Assembly: GCA_027596075.1 (NCBI GenBank)
Contig: JADGJC010000030.1
Span: 154,297 to 218,296 of the forward strand
DNA: 64,000 bases
Reading direction: 5' to 3'
Source of the DNA: Rhizophlyctis rosea
Lineage: Eukaryota > Chytridiomycota > Chytridiomycetes > Rhizophlyctidales > Rhizophlyctidaceae
The notes beneath the pieces are model-generated. The model searched no databases. It was not told the DNA's origin and was given only the letters and a program-made list of their open reading frames with translations. A program made the translations under genes and the position numbers. Below are positions 47,146 through 58,796 of the stretch, in pieces. Every line of letters starts with the position of its first letter. The first letter of the stretch is position 1.

Positions 47146-47505
47146 GTCTTGCGATGCCTCCACTTTCAACACCTTCAGTGTATTTATGGCACTTTGTTGT
47201 CGGATGTAATTTTTGTAAATCTTTACCCTGTACATGTCACCAGTAATGGCGAACCTTGTGTGGATCATTGTGGACATTACATCACAAGGGGGCACGCTGC
47301 TAGGCATGTTGCGGCAACGACCGTTAGGGCTTGTGATCGTCGACGGGATCTTGCAGCTTGCAAGGTGGACAACAACCAGAAGGACACAGAGACCGCAAGA
47401 CACTCCCACAGCCTTAGACATCTGACTTAAAGATATCGATAACTTCATAATGGATCATTTATTATATTCATGACGTCACACTGAAGCAGCCATGCTGCAT
47501 GATAC
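47146..47505. other. Spacer between Gtr1 and the accessory island
   Basis: In 360 bases, antisense and sense open frames are short and carry no domain. Nothing is supported. Confidence 0.5.
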
Positions 47506-47571
47506 TCCTCCTGACTGGACTTGAACCAGTATCTACCGTCTAGACGGTGCTTTACATTAAGCTACAGGAGG
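47506..47571 (-). tRNA. tRNA-like sequence with shortened anticodon arm
   Basis: On the minus strand a 66-base segment folds much like a tRNA. It has a perfect 7-bp acceptor stem (CCTCCTG with CAGGAGG), TA at positions 8-9, a D stem GCTT/AAGC, and a T arm ACTGG-TTCAAGT-CCAGT whose loop gives a good internal B box (GGTTCAAGTCC); the A-box region is TAGCTTAATGTA. The anticodon arm ACCG-TCTAGA-CGGT has a 4-bp stem and a 6-base loop, about five bases shorter than normal between D and T stems. The D loop lacks the usual GG. If the loop is read as T-CTA-GA the anticodon would be CUA. It may be a tRNA pseudogene, a mitochondrial-type tRNA inserted in the nucleus, or part of a mobile element. Confidence 0.45.
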
Positions 47572-47617
47572 AGGGAGATAGACCCCGCACTCGCAACATT
47601 GCTGCTGCAGGCAAACC

Positions 47618-47823
47618 CCGTCGCACTGCCCATAGGGCGACATGCTGCTGAGGCGGCGATAAAAAAGAAATGCCCCCCATCCAACACCGTCACCTCGCCC
47701 ATAGAGCCGCAGGTTGCTGGTGCCGAATGAGCGGACGACACCCATAGCCCCGCCGGAGGCTTATAGCTATGGGATCCGGTTTTCGACCTCCGTTACCCCG
47801 CCCATAGGGCCGCAGGCTGCTGG
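47618..47823. repeat. Three copies of a GC-rich hairpin motif upstream of the Fanzor remnant
   Basis: Copies at 47687-47720 and 47790-47823 are 34 bases long and differ at four positions; both contain CGCCCATAG then GCCGCAGG and GCTGG. A third, partial copy is at 47618-47650 (ACTGCCCATAGGGCGAC). The core GCCCATAGGGC is a near-perfect palindrome able to form a hairpin with an ATA loop. Start-to-start distances are 69 and 103 bases, so this is not a regular array. A related half motif (CACCCATAGCCCC) lies at about 47740. Confidence 0.7.
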
Positions 47824-47884
47824 ACACGATGCCATGCTAAATTGAACCTAAGGCAATAGTTCATGGACTTGTGCACCGTAGTGA

Positions 47885-48409
47885 GACCCGGAGCTCTTGC
47901 TTGAAGAGACGGGAGCGCCAAGAAGACGCTCAATCGTCGGTCTCGGGTCTGCCCTTTTTGCCCACAACAGCCGTGGTCACGCAGCTGGACCCCTCAAAAA
48001 GCTACGACAACAGCTTCAAATTCGAGCCTACGAGCTACGACTCATTGGGGAGTACAACACCAGCAAAGTGTGCCACCGCTGCAACGGCTTTTTCGGCGGA
48101 CGTCAACGACGGTGGGGGGTCAGAGTCTGCCGTGATGTTTGTGGAAATGGAACAGCGCAGAGCATTGGCGGGCGCATCATGAATCGGGACTACAATGCGG
48201 CGGTCAACATCTTGCTCATCTTTCTTTACATGATGCACCAGCCTGGACCCAACAACAACGGAAAGGGGGCGTACCGACCGGCTCCGTTCTTTCACAAATG
48301 GGAAACTTTGCCATCTCCCCCGGGTGTTGACTTTGGCTCCTTGTTGCAGTGGATCGTTTACCCAGGTGAGATTGCAGTTTGCACGCCTTTGCCATATACA
48401 TATAGGTAA
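47885..48409 (+). pseudogene. Fanzor (eukaryotic TnpB-like nuclease) C-terminal remnant
   Basis: An open frame of about 174 codons, with a stop just upstream at 47882-47884, ends in TAA at 48409. It shows the C-terminal hallmarks of TnpB/Fanzor proteins: GLGSALFAHNSRGHAAGP (RuvC-II region start), IGEYNTSKVCHRC (catalytic Glu followed by the first zinc-finger cysteine pair), VRVCRDVCGN (second pair, spaced C-x3-C) and GRIMNRDYNAAVNILLIFLY (RuvC-III Asp). The N-terminal wedge, REC and RuvC-I Asp are missing, and I could not find them in any frame upstream. It is therefore a truncated copy, unlikely to cut DNA. Intact relatives are RNA-guided endonucleases carried by transposons. Alternatively, upstream exons may be too diverged for me to see. 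Confidence 0.72.
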
Positions 48410-49205
48410 CAAATTTCTTCCTCAGCAAACATAAACAACAACATATCGTCGAACGAGACGCGTCCTCCACAATCCTTGTCAGGACTAGGACGATCAGATT
48501 AGCTACGGGAAACTTTTGGAGGATTAGCGACCCAGCTAGTAGTTATCATATCTGACCGCTCTGGTCCCTTATGCTAGGGTTGGGCCTTTTGTACTTTTGT
48601 ATGAATTAGGGCTGTATCCATATGTAAATGTGATCTCTCGTGATCCTCGCCACCAGTAAAGACCAGCTATGATGTCTGGCGGCTGCTCGTGCAGACGGGT
48701 GATAACCCCAACCAACCTTCCGGGAATGGTGAGTGGGACTTGGAGTTGGCCGCTTGAAGGAAAGAACAGAAAGAATGTCTCTTGAGAAAAGGGAGGGGGA
48801 CGAAGGTGAAAAGATCTCAAATTCACAAAAGCAAATTCACAAAAGCGTGAATTTGAGAGTTGAAGGAGAATTCCAGGAAGCGAGGGTGGGGGGTGTTTTT
48901 TGTGGAGAAAGAGGGGTGATCAGTTGTAGCTATATGACGACGATTAGCAAATTCGATCACGAGCCAAGCCACAGCATCTGACCTCCATGTTCCTGCAGCT
49001 GTGCCACTTGACTAGGATGGACCCGCACGCGCAGCAATCACTTTCGCTCACTTTCCCACGGCCTGCTGCCTTTTCTGTCTCTCATCTTCCCCCTATCTGC
49101 ACCGTCGACATTCCCGTTTCACTTGCACTGTCACTAACTCGCGGATTTGGCGCTATCCCTGTCACTTTGGTATTGTTATCAGGCAGAATAACTATCACTG
49201 CAAAA
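48410..49205. other. Intergenic stretch downstream of the Fanzor remnant
   Basis: In 796 bases there are no coding signs. It contains the 12-bp inverted repeat listed separately and a GAG/GGT-rich tract near 48860-48905. A guide-RNA (omega-RNA) segment would be expected just past the Fanzor 3' end if the element were intact, but none can be identified by eye. Confidence 0.5.
48815..48858. repeat. 12-bp inverted repeat enclosing a direct repeat
   Basis: Arms TCTCAAATTCAC (48815-48826) and GTGAATTTGAGA (48847-48858) are exact inverted complements around a 20-base loop. Inside, AAATTCACAAAAGC occurs twice in tandem (from 48819 and 48833). It could be a terminator-like hairpin or footprint of an element; the function is unknown. 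Confidence 0.7.
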
Positions 49206-50821
49206 ATGGCTCCGGTCGTCAAAGTCCTTTGGAATGGCGTCCTTCGCCGTCTTCCCCGCTCAGACTCGGAGGAAACCGTCCTGACTCTGGAAGAGGTCAT
49301 GCTTGCGGGCAAGAATGCGCATGGTATTCCCAATGCTCTACCTTTGAAGGTGTCTCTCTTTGGCGAGGAGCATATGGTGTTGCGTTCTGATAGGTATGTT
49401 TACATAAAAATCATGGCATGACAGTGATAGTATCCATGTGCACGACTTGAAAGTGTAGACATACTTATACATTATTGAAAGTACCTACTAAACTCGTGAC
49501 TGTGTTTGTTCAGCGACCTCCAGGCTGTCCTGCCCGAAACTGGCAGCGTCAAATTCGTGCTCGCCAATGATGACGTCGACACTGATGCATTCGAGGTCGT
49601 CACAACCTCGGAAGTGGTGCCACGCCCTGAAAGCCCGGCTTCGACAACGTCTACAGAGTTGCAGCTGTTTACGGACTCGGAACATTCGTCGGAAGCCCAG
49701 TCCGAAGCCGAATCGGAAGCCGAATCGGATGTTCAATCGGAGAATTCCTCGGAAACTGACTCGGTCTCAACAACAAGTTACGACGGCAGCGAAAACAACC
49801 TCACATACAGCGAGATCAGTGATGACAACTACCTCGTGGACTCTACCACGTCTGATGCCTTCTCTGCAGCACCATATGAAGCCTTGCCCACTGAAGTGCC
49901 GAACACTGCCGAATCAACTTCCGCCGAAGTACAGGAAACTCCCAGCGACACTCAGGAAACTCCCAATGAGGTGCAGGACAGCAACGAAATTACCGCTAAC
50001 GACCTCAAAGTCAACGAAGTCGAGGCAACCCCTGAACAGCCGGTGCCGGGAGACGTTCCCCAAACCCTCGACGAAGCTCCCAGCGAATCACCGAACACCA
50101 TCGAGGACAACACATCCAACGCCATTCATGAACCGTCCACGAAGCAAAGTACTCCACAAACGTTCGAACAGTTCGCCAACGAGGTTCAGCCGCTCATCGA
50201 CGCTCTTCTCACCAAATTGGAATCCCGCCCTCAGTTCATCCCCGCTCTTCTTGAACGCTTTGGGTCCACTCTCGAAGGTCGCAACTGGGGCGTAACTGTC
50301 GCCAACGAAGACGGCTCAGTCCTCGCATCCACCTCGCAACCAGCCCCGCCTGCCAAACAGGAAATTTCTACCCCGCCCCCCAGCGTTGAATCTACCAGCA
50401 CTGGGACCTCACACTCGGCGCGTCAAGAGGCCGGCTTCGCGCACCGTTGGAGGGGAGTGATCTGTGACGGGTGTGAGGTTTACCATTGGACTGGGCCGCG
50501 GTACAAGTGTGCGCAATGCCCGGATTTCGGTATGTCGGAAGGTGAGGTGAAGCTACATTTACTGCGTAATCATTAATTGGTTCATTTGAAGACCTTTGCA
50601 ACGACTGCGCCAAGCACTCACTTGAGAAATTCCACCACAATCCTTTCCACACGTTCCACAAACTATGCGTATCGTGAAGCATCTGGGATGCGTTCGGTTC
50701 AAGACTGAATGATTACCTTGCAGATCTGTGCGAACAATGCCACGCCCATGTGCGTGACATCCATCCTAACCACAACTTAATGAAAATGGAGCGCACTTTC
50801 AATGGGACGGGCCGTCAGTGA
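49206..50821 (+). CDS. PB1-like plus ZZ-finger protein (p62/NBR1-type architecture)
   Basis: Exon 1 (49206-49393) and the start of exon 2 encode a PB1-like fold: VVKVLWNGVLRRLPRSD, TLEEVMLAG and SDSDLQAVLPETGSVKFVLA. A long acidic, Ser/Thr/Glu-rich middle follows (SEAESEAESDVQSENSSETD). Then comes a helix EVQPLIDALLTKLESRPQFI and a ZZ zinc finger: RWRGVICDGCEVYHWTGPRY, CAQC, an intron, DLCNDCAKHSLEKFHH. A last exon adds DLCEQCHAHVRDIHPNHNLM and the stop at 50821, a second partial ZZ-like unit. The N-PB1...ZZ order is that of p62/SQSTM1 and NBR1 autophagy receptors, but no FW or clear LIR domain is seen. The join to the last exon does not use a clean GT donor, so that end is tentative. Confidence 0.72.
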
Positions 50822-51518
50822 GAGTGTGCAGGGTCTCATTGATTTAGTGAGGCAGTACTTTAGCAAAGCCATTCATTGTATGGGAATTGGGGGATACCAT
50901 TGGCGAATTTGCATAGTCGCGTCGATTTCGTTCTAAAAATTTTGCAGGAGGAGAAGCTGCGATATTGTACAGAAATAGTGTTTTCAAAATATATCCATTT
51001 GCAACATAACGGCAGGGTCTTATTCGATTCTTGCCTGTGTAAGCGCGTGGGTCTTATTAGCAGGCGCTGAAAATGCAGCACCCGCGGATTTGGAAATTGA
51101 AATTTCAATTTCCCAGTTGAAATGCACGTGGGCCACAGCTGAAAAGGAGATGAGATGTACCCGTTGATGCGATTGAACCCCGTCTGCCGGGTTGTTTGTT
51201 GCCAACATCCCCCACAATGCATGGTACTATTTTGGGCCGAAACCGCGCCACTTTGCAGCACAGGCCATGGGTTGACAGGGGTGGCCTTCGCAGTGGGCCC
51301 GTGTTGGTGCTAAGGAAACCCGGCTGAATCCATGGACCCCACACACTGGTAGGCTGTGGGCAGATGGGATGGGAACGGGGCTTCTGGAAGCTATATTTAT
51401 TTCTACCACAACTCACTTGCACTTTCTCATCATCATCATAAGTACCTGATCTACGTGAATCTTACCGACACGCGCTAACCTATCAACACCCACCTACATC
51501 CCTCTTCTCGCAAACAAT
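50822..51518. other. Spacer upstream of malate dehydrogenase
   Basis: These 697 bases contain the TATA-like element listed below and a C/T-rich leader (CTTGCACTTTCTCATCATC). No gene was recognised; the minus-strand open frames here look random. Confidence 0.5.
51392..51399 (+). promoter_or_regulatory. TATA-like element of malate dehydrogenase
   Basis: TATATTTA lies 127 bases before the ATG, followed by a pyrimidine-rich leader. This arrangement is usual for highly expressed fungal metabolic genes. Inferred only from sequence. Confidence 0.4.
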
Positions 51519-52911
<1,393 letters not shown>

Positions 52912-53192
52912 GCATACCACTTTCCTTTGATATGGGTTTTCGATCATAAAATTGACAAACGTCTGCTAGCTAAGTGCATCAACGGGCCAGAAAGCCAAGA
53001 TGTAGAGGTGTTTCCCATTAGCATATTATATTATACCTAAATGTAAATAAATGCGCGCACTGTTGCATTCTGCAAAATCCAGCACCAAAACTTTCCAGAG
53101 CATTGTGATTGTTGCTAGTGAGAACTTGGTGGTCCATGGTATATTTTGATTACAGGTGATTATGGTATTATAAAATGTCCTGATTCCGCTCC

Positions 53193-54705
53193 TCAAGCCG
53201 TCATGTTGAACCGAACAAATATAGGCCAGTGGTCAGAGTCTATCTTGCCGCAGTATTCTGTGTGGTTATGCGACGCGAATGACTCGACGATTCTGCCTCG
53301 CAGACCTGGTTGGAAAGTAACATCCGTTACAATTCGGCCCTGAGAAAAACACCTTAACTCAAGACATTCGCATTTACCTTGACTCACGAGCACATGATCA
53401 ATCAGCGTGTGCTCAATCGTTCCATCATCAATACAGTTATGGTTGCGGTCGAACCAGTTGGTGTACCGTTCTTCAGGTGCTTTCCATGAATGGGCCAAAT
53501 TGAACAGAGGGGGCGTGGTGCAATGACGGAGGGTGTAGAGCGCCTTGCTAATGGGATGGTCCAACTCTCCTGCAGCATCGACCACCTCTTCGTCAAAGTC
53601 GTTGAGATCACCAAGCACAATGACTTCATCACTGCTGTATGTGTGCAGATGGGATTCGACGGCACGTGCTATGGAAAGTGCTTGGGCTTCTCGCTGGAGA
53701 GCAATGAATGTCAGCCACACAACTGGGACAGCATCCAGCAAGAACAACACCCCACCTTCTCACACCGATCCCTCTTATCCGGGAACGCCAAGAAATGGTT
53801 CCCACTCAACATGATTCCAACGCCATCAACAACAAAGCGAGCGAAGTAGTTTTTAGTGCTTCCGTACAGCCATTTGGGTTCATCGGGGTCACTCCAGTTA
53901 CAAGATGAGCCCTCGATTGGGTATCGGACTCGTTCGTCTGTTCGGACGAGGTTTTGGACTGGGTCGACTTTAGTGATGAAGCCTACTTGTTGGCCTGCAA
54001 AGTGGATGGTTTGGGAAGGATGGGGTAAGTTTTGGCCGGAGTACACAAAAAGAACTTGATTGGAAATTACCTGTGGCAGTATCCCGTCCTGGGATTAGAT
54101 ACGGCTTATACTCTCCAGGCGTGGAACCAAACTTCTCCAAAATGCTGATGAGAGTTTCCAGGACGTCACATCCCTCAATTTCGGTCAAGTGCACAATGTC
54201 GGGGAAATTCAAGGAAGCAATGGTGATCGCGACACGAGCCAGATGCTGCTCGGCCATTCTGTCTGTCTGTTAACACGGGGCATGAGAGATGTTTTCGCCA
54301 CATCATCCAAAAATCATCCGCAAGCATTGAGAAGACCAAACTCCATACCTTCCAAGGGCATCCCGTCCCAGGACATCGCATCTGCCCCGACCCCCCATTA
54401 AGGAACAGCCACTCGGCATTGAAGTTCATTAGCGTCAACTCTCCACGTCGTCCACGTCTATCTCCCGGTAGCTTTGGTGCAGTCGCGCACGCTCGAGGCT
54501 GCTTTGGCTTGCGGGGCCGCGGTACGATGGTTAGTTCGTCCGCATGAGTAGGCGGATCGGCTAATGAAAAGCCGCTATCGGGCTTGATTGGTTGGATTTC
54601 CAGGAAGGGTTGCTGAGCTGTGCGGTCGACAGCTATTGCTAGGGTGTTGGAGCAGGTTAGGAGGAGGAGGCCGAGGGCCGCTAGCTTGGAGGAGGGCATT
54701 GGCAT
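53193..54705 (-). CDS. Secreted endonuclease/exonuclease/phosphatase (EEP) family protein
   Basis: The protein starts MPMPSSKLAALGLLLLTCSN at 54705, a signal peptide with likely cleavage near LAIA. EEP motifs follow: LTLMNFNAEWLFLNGG (first Asn), HLTEIEGCDVLETL (metal-binding Glu), QVGFITKVDP, VLGDLNDFDEEVVD (the G-D-x-N-D core), NWFDRNHNCIDDG and KIDSDHWPIFVRF (terminal S-D-H). At least four introns interrupt it. Family members hydrolyse phosphodiesters: nucleases, sphingomyelinases or inositol phosphatases. The DHRN-like WFDRNHNCIDDG part resembles bacterial-type extracellular DNases of this superfamily. An extracellular nutrient-scavenging nuclease is the inference; substrate not proved. 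Confidence 0.8.
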
Positions 54706-55213
54706 TTGCTGATATTCTCAGGATTGTTGGATGATGCGGGATTTGAAGAATTTTGGGGAGGAAGTCGTTGTGAGGACTGTGCGGCTCTTCAGAGGTTGTG
54801 AGTTCTGCAAGAAGGAAGGATGGGGCTGCCAAGTCGCCGCTGATATATACGGGACGAGGAGGAGGATGGATACCGCTGCACTTCAACACTTGTGACTTGG
54901 GGTCCTTCCACATGCACTCTTCTGTTCGGACACGCGGAGACGCGAATGGGTTGGTCAAATTGCTTGGACTTCCGCTTTCTGGCCAGGCCCTGTGGCGTAA
55001 GCCGCCTGGGCACGTGCGATCAACAGGGGTCTCGTGATAGATTGCGGATAGATTGATGAGAGTCATTCACCAGATTGGCGATTGGCCCCCTTATCAATGT
55101 TTACAACCAATTCGGAGGTCATGGGAGACAACGGGCCCTTGGGTCCCTACCTATTTCACACTATTTACAATCGTGCAAATAAACAAATGAACTACGCAAA
55201 TGAGGTGCATTCT
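54706..55213. other. Intergenic spacer, nothing recognised
   Basis: These 508 bases lie between the nuclease start and the seipin stop, both on the minus strand. Open frames are short and without domains. Confidence 0.55.
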
Positions 55214-57239
55214 CTACAACGAATCGCTAGAAGTAATTTGCTGACTCTCTATCGCTTCCTCCGCTACATCTGCCCAGCTGTTGGGAGTGCTCGTGCCGGC
55301 TACCTCTCCCACATCTTTGCCTACGCGAAATGATCCGTGTCCCTCCACTTCCTTCCCTTTTTCATCGGCCTCATCCACCTCGACCTGGTTTTCCGTATCA
55401 ACTGACTCTTTCAGGTTACTTCCCTCCACATCCCTGAGGACGGCAACGACTCCATTCCCTGAATGCGAATGGTTTGAAGACGGACGCTGATCTTCCACCG
55501 CCGCGATCACTTCGTAATTTCCGTCCCCGCGCCGCCTGTACCGTAATCCCGACTGCCAGCTACTCTGCGACTTGTGCCGACCCACTTGCCGTCCTCTATC
55601 CAGCGCTATACTAGTTGTTCGCAGGATATCCCCACCTTCCCTGACTGGTTCTTCCACGGCATGGATGGGAACTGAAGCGCTCACTTTGCGTCGGCCCCCA
55701 GCACCGCTGGCGAAGCCGGCATCTCCACCCGGCGATTTTGGACTTTTCAGCAATGATGATGAGACATAGTTAGCGTATGACAGCCCAGAAGCCGCCGCCC
55801 CAGCCCAGCTGGAAGACTTCATGGGGAATGCGGGCGGAGAAGATCCGTACAAAGCGGGTGGGGGTGAACCAAAACGGAGTCCATACGGTGGGGGAGACGT
55901 GTTGCGTAACGATGGAGGGGAATACTTCGGACCGCGGGAGGAGGTTGAAAGCCGTTCTTGTGGAATGGACGCGGTTTCGTCCGTTGGTGGCCGTGCCTGT
56001 CCATATCTCTCCATAGCCCTCCGGAAGAATTCTTCCTCGTTAGCGGCGGTGGGTGCTACTTCATGTTCTTCGTCCATATCCTCCATCTCCGCTCCTTCGT
56101 CGCCAGATTCTTGTGCCCGCTCCCCCTTCCGGCCGTCCGGCTGTTCGATTTGAACGGCGGCATCAGCATCACCTCCATCGTCAGCACCCTCAGCCAAAGC
56201 CAGATCTTGAGGACCAAATTGCGTGACTAACGCCTGCAGGAGTTTCCACCATCTGCGAACCACGTATGCTTCCCACGCGAGAATGAAAGAGATGAATAGG
56301 ATGGCCGTAGTGAGCTTCCAGTGGTACATGAAGTAGCGAAGACCTTGGAATTTCACGTGGATGTGCAATCGGCTGGCGTAAATTTGCAGCTTATCAGTGG
56401 ATATCTGAACTACGGCATGGGTCGCTGGATTTGTCTGCAGTCCTTCCCAAATGAGTTTGATGCATCTAAGCGACTAACATCTTTTCCTACCGTACCTCCA
56501 CCTCCTCATAATCTTCGCATAGGGGGATCATGATCGATTGAGACTCTGCAGCATAGCCGAAAGCTAGCGGGAGAAATCGCCATACTGTGTGCAAGTTTTG
56601 GAACAGCGGGCTTTTGTATGTCACAATCGCCTAGTTCTGTGTCAAGACGGACCGTTCGATGGACAAGTGCACGGATATGCCACCTACCGGCCGACTTGCC
56701 GATACAAGTACGGTCTCATTTTGATTCCGCAACTCTAACTGCACCATGAAATTGCCTGTGGAAGATCCACAAATTAGGATAGCAATCCATCAGCAACATA
56801 TGTGAATCTACATACCCAGGTTGAGATTGACTTCGGAGTCCGGGACAATAAGTTCAACCACGACATTGTATTTCTCTCTCGGAGTCAAATATGCGGCCTG
56901 CGATATTGTTGAGCAAAGGTAATATATAGCACCATTGTATCAGATTTTACCGAAGGTTGTGACGCGTCTTTTGCAAACGGTACGATCGCTCTTGGCAACG
57001 CAGGTGTAGAAGGAGTGCTGCCATAGCATCAGCATGTATTCCAGTGCACACGACAATGGCATTGCATACCCAAACTGCAAGTAAGCAGGCATAACAAGGG
57101 CAGTTTTCGGTATGTATGCGCCATAAAACAGTGAGTAAGCCGCAACAGCGATGCCAATCGCAGCAGACACAAGGGCAATATAAAAGCCGATGCTGAATAA
57201 TGCCCGTTGAGTGTAAGCAGAGACGAAACTACATGCCAT
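55214..57239 (-). CDS. Seipin (lipid-droplet biogenesis protein)
   Basis: Exons read from ATG 57239: a first transmembrane segment ALFSIGFYIALVSAAIGIAV, a lumenal stretch KTALVMPAYLQFG, then AAYLTPREKYNVVVELIVPD and SEVNLNLG, FMVQLELRNQNETVLVSASR, AIVTYKSPLFQNLHTVWRFL and PLAFGYAAESQSIMIPLCED. These are the seipin lumenal beta-sandwich signatures. A second membrane segment LTTAILFISFILAWEAYVVR follows. The cytosolic tail of about 310 residues is long, Ser/Gly/Pro-rich and low complexity, much longer than in yeast seipin. Seipin forms rings at ER-lipid-droplet contacts and controls droplet growth. Introns all have GT..AG ends. Confident assignment. Confidence 0.9.
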
Positions 57240-57937
57240 TTTTTTGTTTTAAAGGTTTAGTAGTCTGCACCCAGATCGGCACCAATAAAGTAGGTATTAC
57301 CCTTTATACAGCAGTCTTGATGGGACAATGAAAATCAGCCTAAGCCACTGGCGTATGTAAACAATTGGCTGGAAAGGGCGGGTTGAAAATGCATTCTCAT
57401 TTTCGGTGAACACGATGGGCAAATGCTTACGCTTCTCCAAAAGCCTTTCCACAGCAGAATCAACTGCGGCCATATTGCTAGTGACTCGTCTGCCTTTTGA
57501 CGACGCCCCACTCCAGAGGGGACTTGTTTGTTTGACTTGTTCATGTCAAATATCGTGCGCCAACCTGGCGCAGTACTTTGGGGAAGAGGTCAAGTGCGAA
57601 ACTATCCGCGATAAGAGGTCGTTGCGAGTGGAGACTACGTGGAAGTTTGTTCAGATAAACTCGTCGTACTCTCACTTAGTCAATAGACAACCCGCAGTGG
57701 ACTGACGTCGACATGGTTTTTGACAGGCGAAGGTGGAGTTAAAGAATGCCTGGGAAGGCAGAGAAGGGTTTGGAGGCGTCTCATTCCCCCCACGTGCTTC
57801 AGAGCCGAGTAATCATATCACCATTTCGATCAGTACGTGGCTTGGCATGACTCACAAGCCAAATGTCTTCGGGCCTTTCACCAAATGTTTTCTCAAGCAA
57901 ACACCAACATTTACAAGTCCACTCCAACACACACAAA
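57240..57937. other. Divergent promoter region of seipin and the small membrane protein
   Basis: These 698 bases lie between two divergent start codons. No recognisable gene; a pair of plus-strand frames (57406-57705) is open but lacks protein character. Confidence 0.5.
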
Positions 57938-58552
57938 ATGTCATCCTCAACTTCGCAGGAGAACGTGAGCTCTACGTCCTCTGACGTCTCCATCCTGAAG
58001 CAAGCTGATAACTTCCTGGCGCAATACCAACTTCCAAAACTGTCGGGTGTTTTTGAAAACCCAGGTTCCTCCCCTTATCCAGCCGCGATTTCGTCTTTAC
58101 TATGTAGGTTTTTGGTGATCTCGTTCTGTGTGAAGTGCACATCTCAAACCTTCTTGTGTCCAATACAGTTCTTGCAAATGCGAGGAACAAACCCGGACTG
58201 CCCGGACGCGTTCCAGGTGTTGGTCTTGCCGCCATTTTTGCTGGAGTGAGGTCAGTATGCAGTCTGTCTCATGTCCCGACGAAAATTCTCATATTTGCCA
58301 TCAGCTATGCAGTTTCTCTTGATAGCGACCATGGCTCAAGCTTAGCAACAGGTATGATGGCCTCAGGTGTCCATTGTGGTTCAATTACACTCATCCGTTA
58401 AAATTTTGCAAGCTTGGGGAGTAGTATACAGTTCGGTCTTTGCCAAATCAGCCTTCCGATCTAGACGTCCTGCTCCCATCATCCTAACCTCATGGATCAT
58501 GGCCTCCTCCCTTGCATATGGGGTCGAAATGTACGAAGCCTTCCTTACTTGA
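57938..58552 (+). CDS. Small membrane protein, possibly TMEM14-like
   Basis: Four exons give about 146 residues: MSSSTSQENVSSTSSDVSIL, then KLSGVFENPGSSPYPAAISS, LANARNKPGLPGRVPGVGLA, SYAVSLDSDHGSSLATAWGV, SRRPAPIILTSWIMASSLAY and GVEMYEAFLT. Three short Gly/Ala/Ser-rich hydrophobic segments alternate with R/K turns, recalling the TMEM14 / UPF0136 fold of mitochondrial or ER membranes, but the match is weak. Splice joins keep a single open frame. It is expressed divergently from seipin. Function unknown. Confidence 0.65.
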
Positions 58553-58796
58553 TGTTAGGGACATAGCTCAGTTGGGGAAGGAGGCTCGACAATCCATCCT
58601 TCACGTCTTCTACTTCAATGCAACAATGCGACTCCTGAATCAACAGCGAGAGATTGCAACCCATCTCCCACGCCTCGTGGCGCATTCACTCGAAAGTACT
58701 GTATACGCAAATGCATCTAGTTGGTAGCATGTAGTCCAGGACTGCGCTGACGGACAAGAAGACGTGGGATAGGTAGCAGGAGGACGCGTTGCTTGT

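Noticed and set aside
46990..47448. Minus-strand ORF opposite the end of Gtr1
   Set aside because: It overlaps the well-supported last Gtr1 exons antisense and has no domain character beyond a chance hydrophobic start.
47618..47823. CRISPR-like array
   Set aside because: Only two good copies and one partial, with unequal spacing and no cas genes; this is a eukaryotic genome.
53490..53849. Plus-strand ORFs across the EEP nuclease
   Set aside because: They are antisense to exons carrying the GDLND and WFDRNHN motifs.
58556..58600. tRNA-like A box (TAGCTCAGTTGG) after the small membrane protein
   Set aside because: No B box at the right distance and no acceptor or T stems can be formed.
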